Source of the DNA: Chitinophaga barathri
Lineage (GTDB): Bacteria > Bacteroidota > Bacteroidia > Chitinophagales > Chitinophagaceae
Direction: 5' to 3'
Length of the DNA: 64,000 nucleotides
Assembly: GCF_003807585.1 (NCBI RefSeq)
Contig: NZ_RMBX01000002.1
Coordinates: forward strand, 558,001-622,000
The position numbers and the translations under genes are program-made. Of the stretch, positions 1 to 8,775 are shown one piece after another; the first letter of the stretch is position 1; every line of letters starts with the position of its first letter. The notes under the pieces were generated by a model, which was not told the DNA's origin, did not search any database, and saw nothing but the letters and a program-made list of their open reading frames with translations.

Positions 1-1222
1 CTGTAAATGAAAGCTCCTTTTTACGTTCAGCGAGAATCTTAAATAAGAGGGAATCTGCATTATCCGTATAATAATTTAAATACTTTCCTTGTTCAAATCG
101 GTTGACTAATAGTTTATTTAAGTCTTTTAGTGATGCCGAAATATCATTCAGCCTTGCATTGCATTCAGCTCTGGTTAAATAAATCTCGTTTATTCCTAAT
201 CCACAAAAATTAAATCCGACTCCAGCGTAAGTACCTCTGAACTTAATTTGATTTACCCCCTGGTTTTCAAAAAAATATCTTTTCCTAAGATCGTCCTCAT
301 CATAAGACATATATAAAATGGTATCCACAAACCCTTGATTAAAATTGTAATCTGGTATAATACCTGTATATCCGATGCCTTCACCATAAAAAATTATCTC
401 TTTATTACCCACCCTAAAAGCAGGAAATCTGTATTCTATTGCCAAAGAAGGAATTCCCTCATTGAAATTCAATAATTCATCATTAACTGCAAATGAGGAA
501 TCGCAAAATTCCTTCCCTTTTAAATAATCCGACATATTTAGATAAATCCTTGCCAATAGAGCAAAAGCAGCTTGTCTTGATGGGCGGGTTTTATATTTGG
601 AAACTAAAGGCAACAAAGGGATGGCGAGCATCAAATCATTAATTATTTGCTCGTAGGTAACTTTGAGACTCGACCTTTGTTTAATTTCATGAATATCAGA
701 AGTTAACTTTAAGCTTAGCCCCAAATCACTGGTAGCTGTTAGCTCATTGTATTGCTTGCAAAAAATACTTGCAAGTTCAAAATATGCCATTGATCTGAAA
801 AACAAAGCCTGCCCTTTTACATTATTAAAATCTGCTTGTTGGCCTGGAGTTATTTCTAAATCTTTCAATCCATCTAAAACAATATTAGCATAACTGATTT
901 TAATGTACCCACTAGTATAATCTAGAGAAGGTCTGTTTTCAAAAATATCCGGGCTCCAGATGTAAGAATTTCTTTCAGTTGGCAATGTATTATTATAGTA
1001 TTGCTCAGAAAGAAAATAGTGATCACAGCCCAGCTGGCCAATACTCGGATAATTGGCATTAAGAATAGTTGTATTATCCAGTACTGCCTGAAGAACATTT
1101 AAATTCTCTAAGGTAGTTTCGTCACGATTCCTTGGAACGTCTAACCATTCGCCTTGCTTCTTACAACTTACAATACAAATATCACTAATAAGGCAGGCCA
1201 GTATTATTATTAGTTTTTTCAT
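1..1222 (-). CDS. SusD/RagB-like outer-membrane lipoprotein (C-terminus outside window)
   Basis: An open frame runs from an ATG at 1222 to the window edge, 407 codons without a stop. The N-terminus is a signal peptide with a lipoprotein cysteine near residue 20 (IVSCKK), followed by the SusD-style opening EWLDVPRNRDETTLENL. Further on are tetratricopeptide-like stretches such as GQALFFRSMAYFELA and AAFALLARIYLNM, and the late SusD motif IYLTRAECNARL. SusD proteins sit on the cell surface as lids over SusC and capture glycans. The start lies 3 bases after the susC stop, so the two genes are co-transcribed and their products probably pair. The gene is AT-rich compared with most of the window, like the distal part of the adjoining susC. 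Substrate unknown. Confidence 0.93.
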   Translation of the reverse strand, partial: MKKLIIILACLISDICIVSCKKQGEWLDVPRNRDETTLENLNVLQAVLDNTTILNANYPSIGQLGCDHYFLSEQYYNNTLPTERNSYIWSPDIFENRPSLDYTSGYIKISYANIVLDGLKDLEITPGQQADFNNVKGQALFFRSMAYFELASIFCKQYNELTATSDLGLSLKLTSDIHEIKQRSSLKVTYEQIINDLMLAIPLLPLVSKYKTRPSRQAAFALLARIYLNMSDYLKGKEFCDSSFAVNDELLNFNEGIPSLAIEYRFPAFRVGNKEIIFYGEGIGYTGIIPDYNFNQGFVDTILYMSYDEDDLRKRYFFENQGVNQIKFRGTYAGVGFNFCGLGINEIYLTRAECNARLNDISASLKDLNKLLVNRFEQGKYLNYYTDNADSLLFKILAERKKELSFT

Positions 1223-1225
1223 AAC

Positions 1226-4200
1226 TTAAAATTTCACAACTAAGCCGCTTGTAATGGAAAAAGGAACTGGAATGCTCTGACTGCTCATCTGATTGGATAA
1301 ATCTGGATCCAGCTTATGTTTATTTGCACACCAAATGATTCCAACATTATTTAGGCTTGCATACAACTCAACAAAATCTACGGGAAGCCTGGCTTTTGTT
1401 GCTTTAGAAATATGGTATGCAATACGAATATCCTGAAGCCTGATGTGATCCCCGCGTTCAACCAATACTTCAGAGAATTGATAAAATAAGTTCCGCGAAT
1501 CGTTAAATGGATAAGTTAGCGACGGAACATTGGTGGTTAATTCATCTCCTGATTCCCTCCACCTTTTTGAATAATCCACATGCATACCCTGATTCAAAAC
1601 CCCTATATAGTTTAGATTTACAGAAGTACGTCTAAAATAATACCCAAGTTTGAAAATTAGATTCCATGAAACTGAAAATCCTTTAAATTCAAAATCATTC
1701 CTAAAGGAACCAAATACTGTTGGAACTCCCGACCCGTGAAAGACTAAGCTATCAGGGTTCGTTCTCAGTATAGCATTATAATCCTTACTTGCTATTCCAT
1801 TTATATATCCCATTGGGTCACCATTCTGAGGATCTATTCCCGCCCATTTATAGCTTAAAATGCCCCTTAAGGGTTTCCCCTTGATGTTTAACAACGAAAA
1901 GGCTGCATCTTTAATCATAATTGAACTTGCGGTATTTGAGGGAATATCAATCCGGGTAATTTCATCGTTTAATGTACTTAATAACAGAGTGGTGTTCCAA
2001 ATAAAAGGTTTTTCTACCAATCTGGAAGAAACCGTTATATCAAATCCTTTTGTTCTGGTATTTGCCGAATTTAAGTTGGCAAATCCAAAACCTGTTTGAG
2101 GGGCTAGAGGAACTCTTTGTATAAGGTCGACACCTCTCTTGATATAGTATTCTATAGTTGCATCCAATCTTGTATTATATGAAAAATCCAGCCCCAAATT
2201 CACTATCTGAATACGTTCCCATTTGAGTCGATTATTGGCCGGGTCATTAATTTGATATACATCAGCCCCGGTTAGCGGATCAGTTATTTGCCTTCCCACT
2301 AAATAGGCTGTTCCATTATAAATATTCCCATTCTCTCCAAAAGAGGCTCTTAGCCTTAAATTTTTCACCCACGGGGCCGTTATAAATTCTTCTTTATGTA
2401 TATCCCAGCCTATGCCGGTTGACCAAAAAGGGGCTATTTTGTCTTTTACTTCAATTCCAAGTAAATTCGCTCCATCCCTTCGTGCGCTTAAACTCAGATC
2501 ATATTTGCTCTTGAACCCATATTCAATATTTGTATAATAAGAAATAAACCGGTTGGTCACACCCGGATTCCCCCCGCTTAGACCCACAAGGGATTCTATC
2601 GTCGCATTTCCGTTTGGATTCAGCTGATACAAGGTATTGGAGTTCACAATAGATGATTGCGAAGAATTCTCATCCAAATGCCCTACAGTTCTTCTTATGG
2701 AACCATTTGCCGAAAGTTCTCGTATCTCCAAACCCAATATCCCTCTAACGAAATGATCCTCAAATCTCCGCTCAAAATTAATATCACCCCTGACACTATT
2801 TGTACGCCAATCGAAATCGCCTATTTCCATTATCCCTCCACGAGGTAAATTATATGTAAACTCATTTGTCGTCCGGTTAAAGGCAGCAAATTTATTAATA
2901 AGATTTCTGGAGTAATAGGCCGATTCATCCCAGAAAATCTTAGAGTATACTATCTGCCTTTCATTCTGATAATGCATTTGTGCATTTACATACTTCGAAA
3001 AAGTATATTTCAAAGCAGTCCTCAAAACAAGATTTTGGATAGACACACTTTCAATTCTATTATTCATCTCATCTAAAGGCCTATACTGCCAGTCTAGAAA
3101 ACCCAATTTTCCAGTACTATCTTTGTATGTACTTCGATAATCTTTAACTACATCCGTGGCATGACCATTCTCATCGGCCAACCTTGCATATGGATACAAA
3201 TTACTGTATTTCGATGTCCCTACAGATAATCCACCATACCTTACCTCATTTCCCATCATTGTCTTTGACTGGCTAAAGTTTAGATAGGTTTTAACCTCCA
3301 TTCTTTTGACCGGTTTAAATGAATTGGATGAAATAACTGTAGTGCGTCTTCTTCCATTATTAATAAGGTTATCTTTGTTACGGTCATGTCCAAGTGAAAG
3401 ATAATATGCAAAATCCTTGTTACCTCCTCTTACTCCAACAGAATATTGCTGGCTGACCATCCGTTGATACGAATATTTGCTTAATTCACTACGCAAATCA
3501 TTCTTTCTCAACTCATTTAACATTGCTTCAGCTTCATGAATAGAAATCTCATTGCCCCTAAGTTTCGAAAAAATTTCCACTGCCGGAGTAACTGCCGGTC
3601 GGTTACTTCGATTTGTTAAATCATTATTAAAATAACCCCGGTCAAACAACGTTTTTTCCACCTCAATATAATCCGAAGCCTCCATATAGTTAGGATCGTA
3701 GAATAAATTAGGTTTAGCCCCTACAGTGAAGTTCATGTTTAAGTCAACCTTCATTTTCTGATTGTACTTCCCTCGCTTACTTGTAAGAACGATTACCCCA
3801 TTGCCGCTTCGGGCGCCCCATATACTCGCCGCAGCGGCATCCTTAAGTACAGATATGGATTCGATATCATTAGGGTTGATATTTCTGATATCACCCTCAT
3901 ATGGAAAATTATCCAGGATTAACAGTGGATTCACATTAACCTGGTTAGGTGAAAGAGTACTTATACCTCTAAGTGACATTCCGGCAAAGTTGATGGTGGG
4001 CATTTTCTGAACATAGTACATATTCATCAGCTGGGCCCTCAACGTCAACAACCCACTCGTCACCCCTTCCAATCTCTCCAATATGTTCGGACTAGGATTC
4101 CTGTTCAGCAAAGCACTGTCTATCAACACAAAAGACCCGGTCGTCCGGTTCTTCGGGAGCACCTGGTAGCCCGTGGCTACAGACGTCACTTCCACAGCGG

Positions 4201-4801
4201 CTATCTGCGCAACGTTCGGCTCCATGTGGAAATTGATCTTCTTTTCATTGTCCAGGCGGTACTGGCGGCTGAGGTAACCGATCGACAGGACTACCAGGGT
4301 GGAGCGGGGCGGGATCTTGTCCAGCACATACCGGCCGTTTTCGCCGGTGGTGGTGCCGCGCATGGTGCCTTTTACCAACACCGTGCTGCCGGGCAGGGGA
4401 TTGCCCAGCGTATCGGTCACAAATCCCGTAATGGAAATGGTTTCTTCTTCTTTCTTTTTTTCGATCACCGGCTGCGGACTGCCTTCTTTGATGACGATCT
4501 GGCCTTTCATGTAGATCCAATCCAGGCGAAGGTCATTCGTGATCTTTTCCACTACCTCTTCCGGCGTGGCTTTTTTGAAATCAACTTTTACCTTCAGATC
4601 AGGGTCCAATACCGAGATCTCGAAATTGATATTTACACCGGTTTGTTTGCGTACTTCGGCAAAAAGATCCTCCACACGGTAAGTACCCGATATCGTGCAG
4701 GTGCCGTCGCCTTTTACCTGCGCCCGCACAACCGTGCTGATGCATACCAGAGCGATACCCATCACCAGTTTCCCCAGGAAAGCTGCGAATTTACTACACA
4801 T
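1226..4801 (-). CDS. SusC/RagA-type TonB-dependent receptor with N-terminal STN domain
   Basis: This is a surface glycan importer of about 1191 residues. The ATG at 4801 is preferred over a GTG at 4816 because it opens directly onto a signal peptide (MCSKFAAFLGKL, cleavage near VRAQ). An STN domain at about residues 30-105 talks to FecR-type anti-sigma factors. A carboxypeptidase-regulatory-like domain at about 122-195 contains ITGFVTDTLGNPLPGSTV. A plug follows (SISVLKDAAAASIWGARSGN), then a large beta barrel. The STN domain fits the FecR and sigma genes just upstream, so substrate binding probably induces this locus. The codons for roughly the first 255 residues are GC-rich like the chromosome. 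From about 4040 leftwards the gene is AT-rich, which suggests a hybrid gene. Confidence 0.95.
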   Translation of the reverse strand: MCSKFAAFLGKLVMGIALVCISTVVRAQVKGDGTCTISGTYRVEDLFAEVRKQTGVNINFEISVLDPDLKVKVDFKKATPEEVVEKITNDLRLDWIYMKGQIVIKEGSPQPVIEKKKEEETISITGFVTDTLGNPLPGSTVLVKGTMRGTTTGENGRYVLDKIPPRSTLVVLSIGYLSRQYRLDNEKKINFHMEPNVAQIAAVEVTSVATGYQVLPKNRTTGSFVLIDSALLNRNPSPNILERLEGVTSGLLTLRAQLMNMYYVQKMPTINFAGMSLRGISTLSPNQVNVNPLLILDNFPYEGDIRNINPNDIESISVLKDAAAASIWGARSGNGVIVLTSKRGKYNQKMKVDLNMNFTVGAKPNLFYDPNYMEASDYIEVEKTLFDRGYFNNDLTNRSNRPAVTPAVEIFSKLRGNEISIHEAEAMLNELRKNDLRSELSKYSYQRMVSQQYSVGVRGGNKDFAYYLSLGHDRNKDNLINNGRRRTTVISSNSFKPVKRMEVKTYLNFSQSKTMMGNEVRYGGLSVGTSKYSNLYPYARLADENGHATDVVKDYRSTYKDSTGKLGFLDWQYRPLDEMNNRIESVSIQNLVLRTALKYTFSKYVNAQMHYQNERQIVYSKIFWDESAYYSRNLINKFAAFNRTTNEFTYNLPRGGIMEIGDFDWRTNSVRGDINFERRFEDHFVRGILGLEIRELSANGSIRRTVGHLDENSSQSSIVNSNTLYQLNPNGNATIESLVGLSGGNPGVTNRFISYYTNIEYGFKSKYDLSLSARRDGANLLGIEVKDKIAPFWSTGIGWDIHKEEFITAPWVKNLRLRASFGENGNIYNGTAYLVGRQITDPLTGADVYQINDPANNRLKWERIQIVNLGLDFSYNTRLDATIEYYIKRGVDLIQRVPLAPQTGFGFANLNSANTRTKGFDITVSSRLVEKPFIWNTTLLLSTLNDEITRIDIPSNTASSIMIKDAAFSLLNIKGKPLRGILSYKWAGIDPQNGDPMGYINGIASKDYNAILRTNPDSLVFHGSGVPTVFGSFRNDFEFKGFSVSWNLIFKLGYYFRRTSVNLNYIGVLNQGMHVDYSKRWRESGDELTTNVPSLTYPFNDSRNLFYQFSEVLVERGDHIRLQDIRIAYHISKATKARLPVDFVELYASLNNVGIIWCANKHKLDPDLSNQMSSQSIPVPFSITSGLVVKF

Positions 4802-4925
4802 CGTTTTTGCACGCACAATTGTTGGTTGATCCGTTACGCTCCATGCCAGGCAGCTGTTCTCCGGGACATACGCATTTAAAGTTCATTCTTTTCTATTGTC
4901 AACGTATACATAAGGGATTAAACTA

Positions 4926-4961
4926 CGTAAAATAAAACAAAATCCTACGAAGGATAGGATT
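4926..4961 (-). terminator. Probable terminator after the ECF sigma gene
   Basis: Reading the minus strand, an AATCCTA/TAGGATT hairpin (4941-4947 with 4955-4961) is followed by a T-rich run over 4926-4940. It lies between the sigma stop at 5006 and the susC start at 4801. susC may therefore have its own promoter in 4802-4925, as expected if the sigma factor activates it. Confidence 0.5.
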
Positions 4962-5005
4962 CTGATCTTTTTGGCTTAAGCAACGTTTATCTTCTGAAAG
5001 TTAGA

Positions 5006-5587
5006 TCATTTCAGGTGTTTCAGCATACCACGCAGGTTTCGCAGGGCTATTTTAACGTGGCTGCGCACAGTCTCCATTTTCAGGCCCATCTCGGCGCCCA
5101 CTTCCCGGTAGGTTTTCTGGTGAAGATGCGCTTTGATAAAAGCCAGCCTCCGCTGCTCGGGCAGCTCCTGGACGGCTTCATTGATCCGGCTGCGGACCTC
5201 CCAGGCTTCTCCCTGGTCGCTCATGTCATATTGGGGCGCCGTTTCCAGGTAATGGGCTTTCTTTTTCTCGGCTGTCTGCAACTTACGCTGAAGGCTCAGG
5301 CAATTATTCCTCACCGCACAGAATATGTACGACTTGTGCTTCTCCGGAGGCACATTCATCAAATGATCCTTTTCCCATAAGACAATAAAAGTATCCTGAA
5401 CAACATCTTCAGCTTCCCAAATGTCATGCAGAATTAGCTGGGCTTCAACAATCAGCGCGCAACGGTACTGGTTAAACAGCTGCTTCAGCGTTTCCAGGCC
5501 CTGCGGGCTATTGTTTGGTGTTGTACAATCTTCACGCATAGCGCATTGATCTTTTGGGTAAAACGTGAAACTCAAAAAAATGGACAT
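5006..5587 (-). CDS. ECF-family RNA polymerase sigma-70 factor
   Basis: A cytoplasmic sigma factor of about 193 residues. Region 2 has LHDIWEAEDVVQDTFIVLWEKD and region 4 has ELPEQRRLAFIKAHL followed by the helix-turn-helix KTYREVGAEMGLKMETVRSHV. The chosen ATG (5585-5587) has AAGGAG eight bases upstream. An ATG at 5539 would give a more typical 177-residue protein and cannot be excluded, since Bacteroidota rely little on Shine-Dalgarno pairing. It lies between a FecR gene and an STN-bearing susC, the usual partners in trans-envelope signalling. The gene order is unusual: the anti-sigma gene comes first and a 67-aa gene separates the two. Confidence 0.93.
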   Translation of the reverse strand: MSIFLSFTFYPKDQCAMREDCTTPNNSPQGLETLKQLFNQYRCALIVEAQLILHDIWEAEDVVQDTFIVLWEKDHLMNVPPEKHKSYIFCAVRNNCLSLQRKLQTAEKKKAHYLETAPQYDMSDQGEAWEVRSRINEAVQELPEQRRLAFIKAHLHQKTYREVGAEMGLKMETVRSHVKIALRNLRGMLKHLK

Positions 5588-5806
5588 TGACAAAACTCCT
5601 TACCCTTGACAGGGAAAGGAGCTTTGTTCGGAACTGGAAATAAATAGTTAGACAAAGAATGCGTTCACTGAAGATAGTGAAAATTGCACAGTAAGAAAAA
5701 ACAGAAGATGTTAATCTTCGGTTAATAGCCATAGGATCTGGTTATAAAAATTTATCCTGTGGTCTTTTAAACGGTTAACTTGGGGAATGGGCTAACTTTA
5801 TATGAA

Positions 5807-6010
5807 TCAACGAATTCGATCTGTGTTCTTGACGATTTCAATATGATACCCGATGCGGGACAATAACTCGCTGGACTCCTCCAGCAGGTCTATGAGTTCC
5901 TCCCGCAAATTGGCGCCGTTTTCACCCGCCCGGAAGGCAAAATCATCCCAACTCAGATTGTCTGACAGGAAGATATACTGCAGCCGGTTTGTGAGATTTG
6001 TGTTGTCCAT
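5807..6010 (-). CDS. Small hypothetical protein (67 aa) between fecR and sigma
   Basis: The ATG at 6010 opens 67 codons that use the same GC-rich third positions as the neighbours. The product is acidic and probably helical (LREELIDLLEESSELLSRIGYHIEIV), with no signal peptide or membrane segment. It sits 38 bases downstream of the FecR stop and upstream of the sigma gene on the same strand, so it is probably part of the regulatory operon. I recognise no family. A modulator of the sigma/anti-sigma pair is conceivable but is only a guess from position. Confidence 0.6.
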   Translation of the reverse strand: MDNTNLTNRLQYIFLSDNLSWDDFAFRAGENGANLREELIDLLEESSELLSRIGYHIEIVKNTDRIR

Positions 6011-6048
6011 AGAACAAATGATTGTTATAAGGTCAATGAATATCTTTT

Positions 6049-7197
6049 TTAGAATATGTGTAAAATATGTCCATCCACACGATACTGGAATCCTTTGGAC
6101 ACCCGCAGTATTTCCATAAAATCCTGTATGGGTTTGTTTTTCTCCAGCTGAACATGAAAACGTAAGCTGTTCAGCTCAGGCCGTTCCACCCTCAGCTCCA
6201 GGTCGTACCAGCGGTCCAGCGCGGTAGCGATCGTGTTAAAATCCGCCCCTTTAAAATAAATCACCCCTTCCATCCAGGCCAGCTTCTGCACCGGGTCAAA
6301 TTTCTGTACCCTTGCCTCCCGGCCTTCGTCCCAGATTGCCTCCTGGCCCGGGCGGAGTATTACTTCCCTCCCGCTGTTCGAGGTTTTTACAGCCCCGTCC
6401 ACCAGCGAAGTGATCATATGCCCCTGCTCGTAAGCATTCACGTTGAACGTGGTGCCGAGCACCTGTACTTTTCCTTCAGGCGTATGTACAATAAAAGGTT
6501 TCTCCTCATCGGCGGCCACATTAAAGTAGGCCTCGCCTTCCACTTCCACTTCCCGCGTGCTGCCCGTAAAGGAGAACGGGAAACGGATGGAGGACAAAGA
6601 ATTGAGCCAAACCTCCGTGCCGTCGCTCAGGCGTATCTTATAATCCAGCCTGGACGGCACCTCTAAAGTGTTCATCTGGCCATTGTTATGATACTTATCG
6701 TCGAACTGAAGGGTCTTTTCCTGGTATGTCAGCACCACATCTCCCACTTTGCGGCTGCCATGATCCGCCAGGCTGATGGTTCTGCCACCGGCAAGTTTGA
6801 GCCGCACGTCCCGGGGCCTGTCCTTGATATTTCCACGGCCCGCGGAATAGTTAACAGATTGTTGTTGCACCGCATCGTGCCGGAGATAAGCCGCCAGCCC
6901 GATGAGCACCGCAACGCCGGCCGCTGCCGCCCACCACACCATTGCGCGGGTCTTCCTGGGGGTATACTGGCTGTTCATCGCCAGCTCCGCCAGTTCGTCC
7001 CAGCGTTTGCTCGTGGGCCGCTCCTTGAGGAGGTCCAGCATTTCAGGGCTCTGGTACAATTCTTCCAGCTCCTTGCACATTTTGCGCACCGCCGGTTCCA
7101 CCATAGCAGCTTCCAGCTCCGCTTCCTCCTTTTCAGTGAGCCCTCCCGCCAATTTTTGCAGGTATAACTGCCTGATATGTTCGAGATCTGCTTCCAT
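6049..7197 (-). CDS. FecR-family anti-sigma factor
   Basis: A 382-residue inner-membrane regulator. The cytoplasmic N-terminus (1-80) would hold the sigma factor. A transmembrane helix lies at about 86-104 (WWAAAAGVAVLIGLAAYL). The periplasmic FecR domain at about 170-280 includes LSDGTEVWLNSLSSIRFP and VEVEGEAYFNVAADEEKPF. A DUF4974 domain at about 312-382 ends in FQYRVDGHILHIF. Family knowledge: the periplasmic part senses the STN domain of a TonB receptor and then releases the ECF sigma factor. Here it precedes the sigma gene, whereas the plus-strand locus at 45553 has the more common sigma-then-FecR order. Confidence 0.94.
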   Translation of the reverse strand: MEADLEHIRQLYLQKLAGGLTEKEEAELEAAMVEPAVRKMCKELEELYQSPEMLDLLKERPTSKRWDELAELAMNSQYTPRKTRAMVWWAAAAGVAVLIGLAAYLRHDAVQQQSVNYSAGRGNIKDRPRDVRLKLAGGRTISLADHGSRKVGDVVLTYQEKTLQFDDKYHNNGQMNTLEVPSRLDYKIRLSDGTEVWLNSLSSIRFPFSFTGSTREVEVEGEAYFNVAADEEKPFIVHTPEGKVQVLGTTFNVNAYEQGHMITSLVDGAVKTSNSGREVILRPGQEAIWDEGREARVQKFDPVQKLAWMEGVIYFKGADFNTIATALDRWYDLELRVERPELNSLRFHVQLEKNKPIQDFMEILRVSKGFQYRVDGHILHIF

Positions 7198-7452
7198 AAA
7201 CTAACAAGGGTGTTATATTAAAGATGGATTTTCAAACCCGGTAGGGTGTATCTTACAATAAATATTTCCTGTTTCCGGTGAATATTTTCATTTTCCGAAG
7301 GCACCCTTCAGAAACTGAAGGGTTTTGTTCCACCCCGCCAACCGCTCCTTAACGGCTTCTCTCACGCCCACACTGCATTTCGTGGTTTTAACGAAACTTT
7401 TCCCCAGCCCTGGAATGCCGTTTGGCATATACCGCTCAAATCTTTCAACCTG

Positions 7453-7539
7453 ATGAAACGCTCACTTTACTTCACAAACCTGATTATCGGCATGGTGGCC
7501 GTTACCTTGATAGCGCTCACACTTGCCTGGATTTTCTAA
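7453..7539 (+). CDS. Candidate 28-residue single-span membrane peptide
   Basis: The ATG at 7453 opens 28 codons ending in TAA at 7537-7539. The product begins MKRSLYFTNL and continues with a hydrophobic stretch from about residue 8 to 27 that would span the membrane once, positive residues inside. It ends 16 bases before the ATG at 7556, so it could lead a three-gene operon. No family is recognised. Against it: the frame is very short, and a hydrophobic frame of this size can arise by chance. Confidence 0.35.
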   Translation: MKRSLYFTNLIIGMVAVTLIALTLAWIF

Positions 7540-7555
7540 AAATATATTAAAAAAG

Positions 7556-7927
7556 ATGATAAATCAATATGAAGTGCCTGCTTTAATTGAAGACGCACTG
7601 CCAGAGCTTAAGAAACCGCTGCACCAGTTCCCTGCCATCTTTCACATTTACGAAACGGTACAGTGCCTGGATAATTACCTGATCCGCCAGCTGCGCAACA
7701 AAAATTACGCCCTGCTGGAAAAATGCCTTCAACTTACGGGCCGCCTGTACGAAAGAGGCAACCCACTGGTCAGGAACGCGGTAGTCAGGATCATCCTGCC
7801 GGACCTGTCCAGGGAGCACCCGGCAGACAATCTCAGCTGCATCAAACTGTACTCCCTGATCCCGCCGTCTATCTATAATCTTTACATGCAGCAACATCTG
7901 CAGATAAATATACCAAACGAACAATAA
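7556..7927 (+). CDS. Hypothetical protein (123 aa)
   Basis: The ATG at 7556 directly follows an A-rich AAAAAAG leader; an upstream TTG at 7523 is less likely because it overlaps the preceding small frame. The soluble product is probably mostly helical, with no signal peptide (ALIEDALPELKKPLHQFPAI, then LLEKCLQLTGRLYERGNPLV). It resembles helical proteins of unknown function found in Chitinophagaceae, but I cannot name a family with confidence. Its last base is the first base of the GNAT start codon, so the two are translationally coupled and may act together. Confidence 0.72.
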   Translation: MINQYEVPALIEDALPELKKPLHQFPAIFHIYETVQCLDNYLIRQLRNKNYALLEKCLQLTGRLYERGNPLVRNAVVRIILPDLSREHPADNLSCIKLYSLIPPSIYNLYMQQHLQINIPNEQ

Positions 7928-8541
7928 TGGAAACTTCAGCAAAACCGGACGACCCCGTCGTCTCCAACACCGTGATACCAGCCACCACCCAACAGGACGC
8001 TATCATCATCCGCACCGCGGAAGCGGGAGACGTGCAGTATGCCGCGGCCATCACGGCTGAAATGGAAGCCTCCGCCAAAGCCCGGGGCACCGGCATCGCC
8101 CGCCGCTCCGTGGCTTCCATCATCCAGAAGATACTGCAGGGGAAAGCAGTGATAGCCCTCACCGTCAAAGGTATCTGGGCGGGCTTCTCTTACCTGGAAA
8201 CCTGGGAACAGGAACGTTTCGTCAGCAACAGCGGCCTTATCGTATCTCCCGCATTCAGGGAAAGAGGCATAGCCGCCATGATCAAACAACAGATCTTCCA
8301 GCTCTCCCGCGTGCTGTACCCGGCCGCGAAAATATTCAGCATCACCACCGGCATGGCCGTTATGAAACTGAATACAAGGCTGGGCTTTGAGCCTGTCACC
8401 TACGATGCGCTCACACACGACCCTGAGTTCTGGAAAGGTTGCGGCAGCTGCGTGAATCACGGGATCCTTTGCTCGAAAGGCGGTAAAAACTGTCTCTGCA
8501 CAGCTTTACTCTTTGATCCCGCGCAACAGTCAAAGCAATAA
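7927..8541 (+). CDS. GNAT acetyltransferase resembling Bacteroidota N-acetylglutamate synthase
   Basis: A 204-residue acetyl-CoA-dependent N-acetyltransferase. The acetyl-CoA loop is RERGIA at 111-116, preceded by the beta-strand NSGLIVSPAF. The C-terminal tail has cysteines at 172, 175, 182, 189 and 191 (GCGSCVNHG, NCLCTALLFDP). From memory, that tail and the AKARGTGIARRS motif are typical of GNAT proteins encoded in arginine operons of Bacteroidota, where they act as N-acetylglutamate synthase. No arginine gene is nearby, so this may be a paralog with another amine substrate. The cysteines could bind a metal or form disulfides. Its start overlaps the preceding stop by one base. Confidence 0.85.
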   Translation: METSAKPDDPVVSNTVIPATTQQDAIIIRTAEAGDVQYAAAITAEMEASAKARGTGIARRSVASIIQKILQGKAVIALTVKGIWAGFSYLETWEQERFVSNSGLIVSPAFRERGIAAMIKQQIFQLSRVLYPAAKIFSITTGMAVMKLNTRLGFEPVTYDALTHDPEFWKGCGSCVNHGILCSKGGKNCLCTALLFDPAQQSKQ

Positions 8542-8630
8542 ACAAACGATTTTGCATGCCCCGGCACTCAAAAATGACCTAACTCTTTGCACGACCGGAT
8601 GTGCAATTACTCATAACAAAACACAAAAAC

Positions 8631-8693
8631 AAGGGGCCGGTTCAATCTCCCCCAGGAATCCTATCCGAAACCCTTCCGGCCTCTTGTTTTTTT
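8631..8693 (+). terminator. Rho-independent terminator after the GNAT gene
   Basis: AAGGGGCCGG (8631-8640) pairs with CCGGCCTCTT (8676-8685), ten pairs with one G-U. Seven T residues follow from 8687. The loop is long, about 35 bases. It separates the acetyltransferase operon from the GH92 gene. Confidence 0.65.
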
Positions 8694-8728
8694 ATTTGCA
8701 GAACCCCGCAAATCCGCTACCTACCTAC

Positions 8729-8748
8729 GCTAAAACGATTTATCTTTG
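8729..8748 (+). promoter_or_regulatory. Bacteroidota -7 element overlapped by a LacI-type operator
   Basis: TATCTTTG at 8741-8748 matches the Bacteroidota -7 consensus TAnnTTTG and lies 27 bases before the GH92 ATG. I see no good -33 TTTG at the usual spacing. GCTAAAACGATTTATC at 8729-8744 differs at two positions from the palindrome GCTAAATCGATTTAGC deduced from the sites near the susC operon. A repressor bound there would block this promoter. Confidence 0.55.
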
Positions 8749-8775
8749 AAAGGACCTAAACCAATTTTCTGCAGC

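Noticed and set aside
1..4000. AT-rich left end as a prophage or integrative element
   Set aside because: Only susC and susD are visible; no integrase, transposase, phage gene or attachment repeat is seen.
4226..4879. 217-codon frame opposite the 5' end of susC
   Set aside because: Antisense of a well-supported receptor gene; a product of the high GC content there.
5540..5732. Minus-strand frame overlapping the start of the ECF sigma gene
   Set aside because: It ends inside the sigma gene in another frame, is AT-rich and has no recognisable features.
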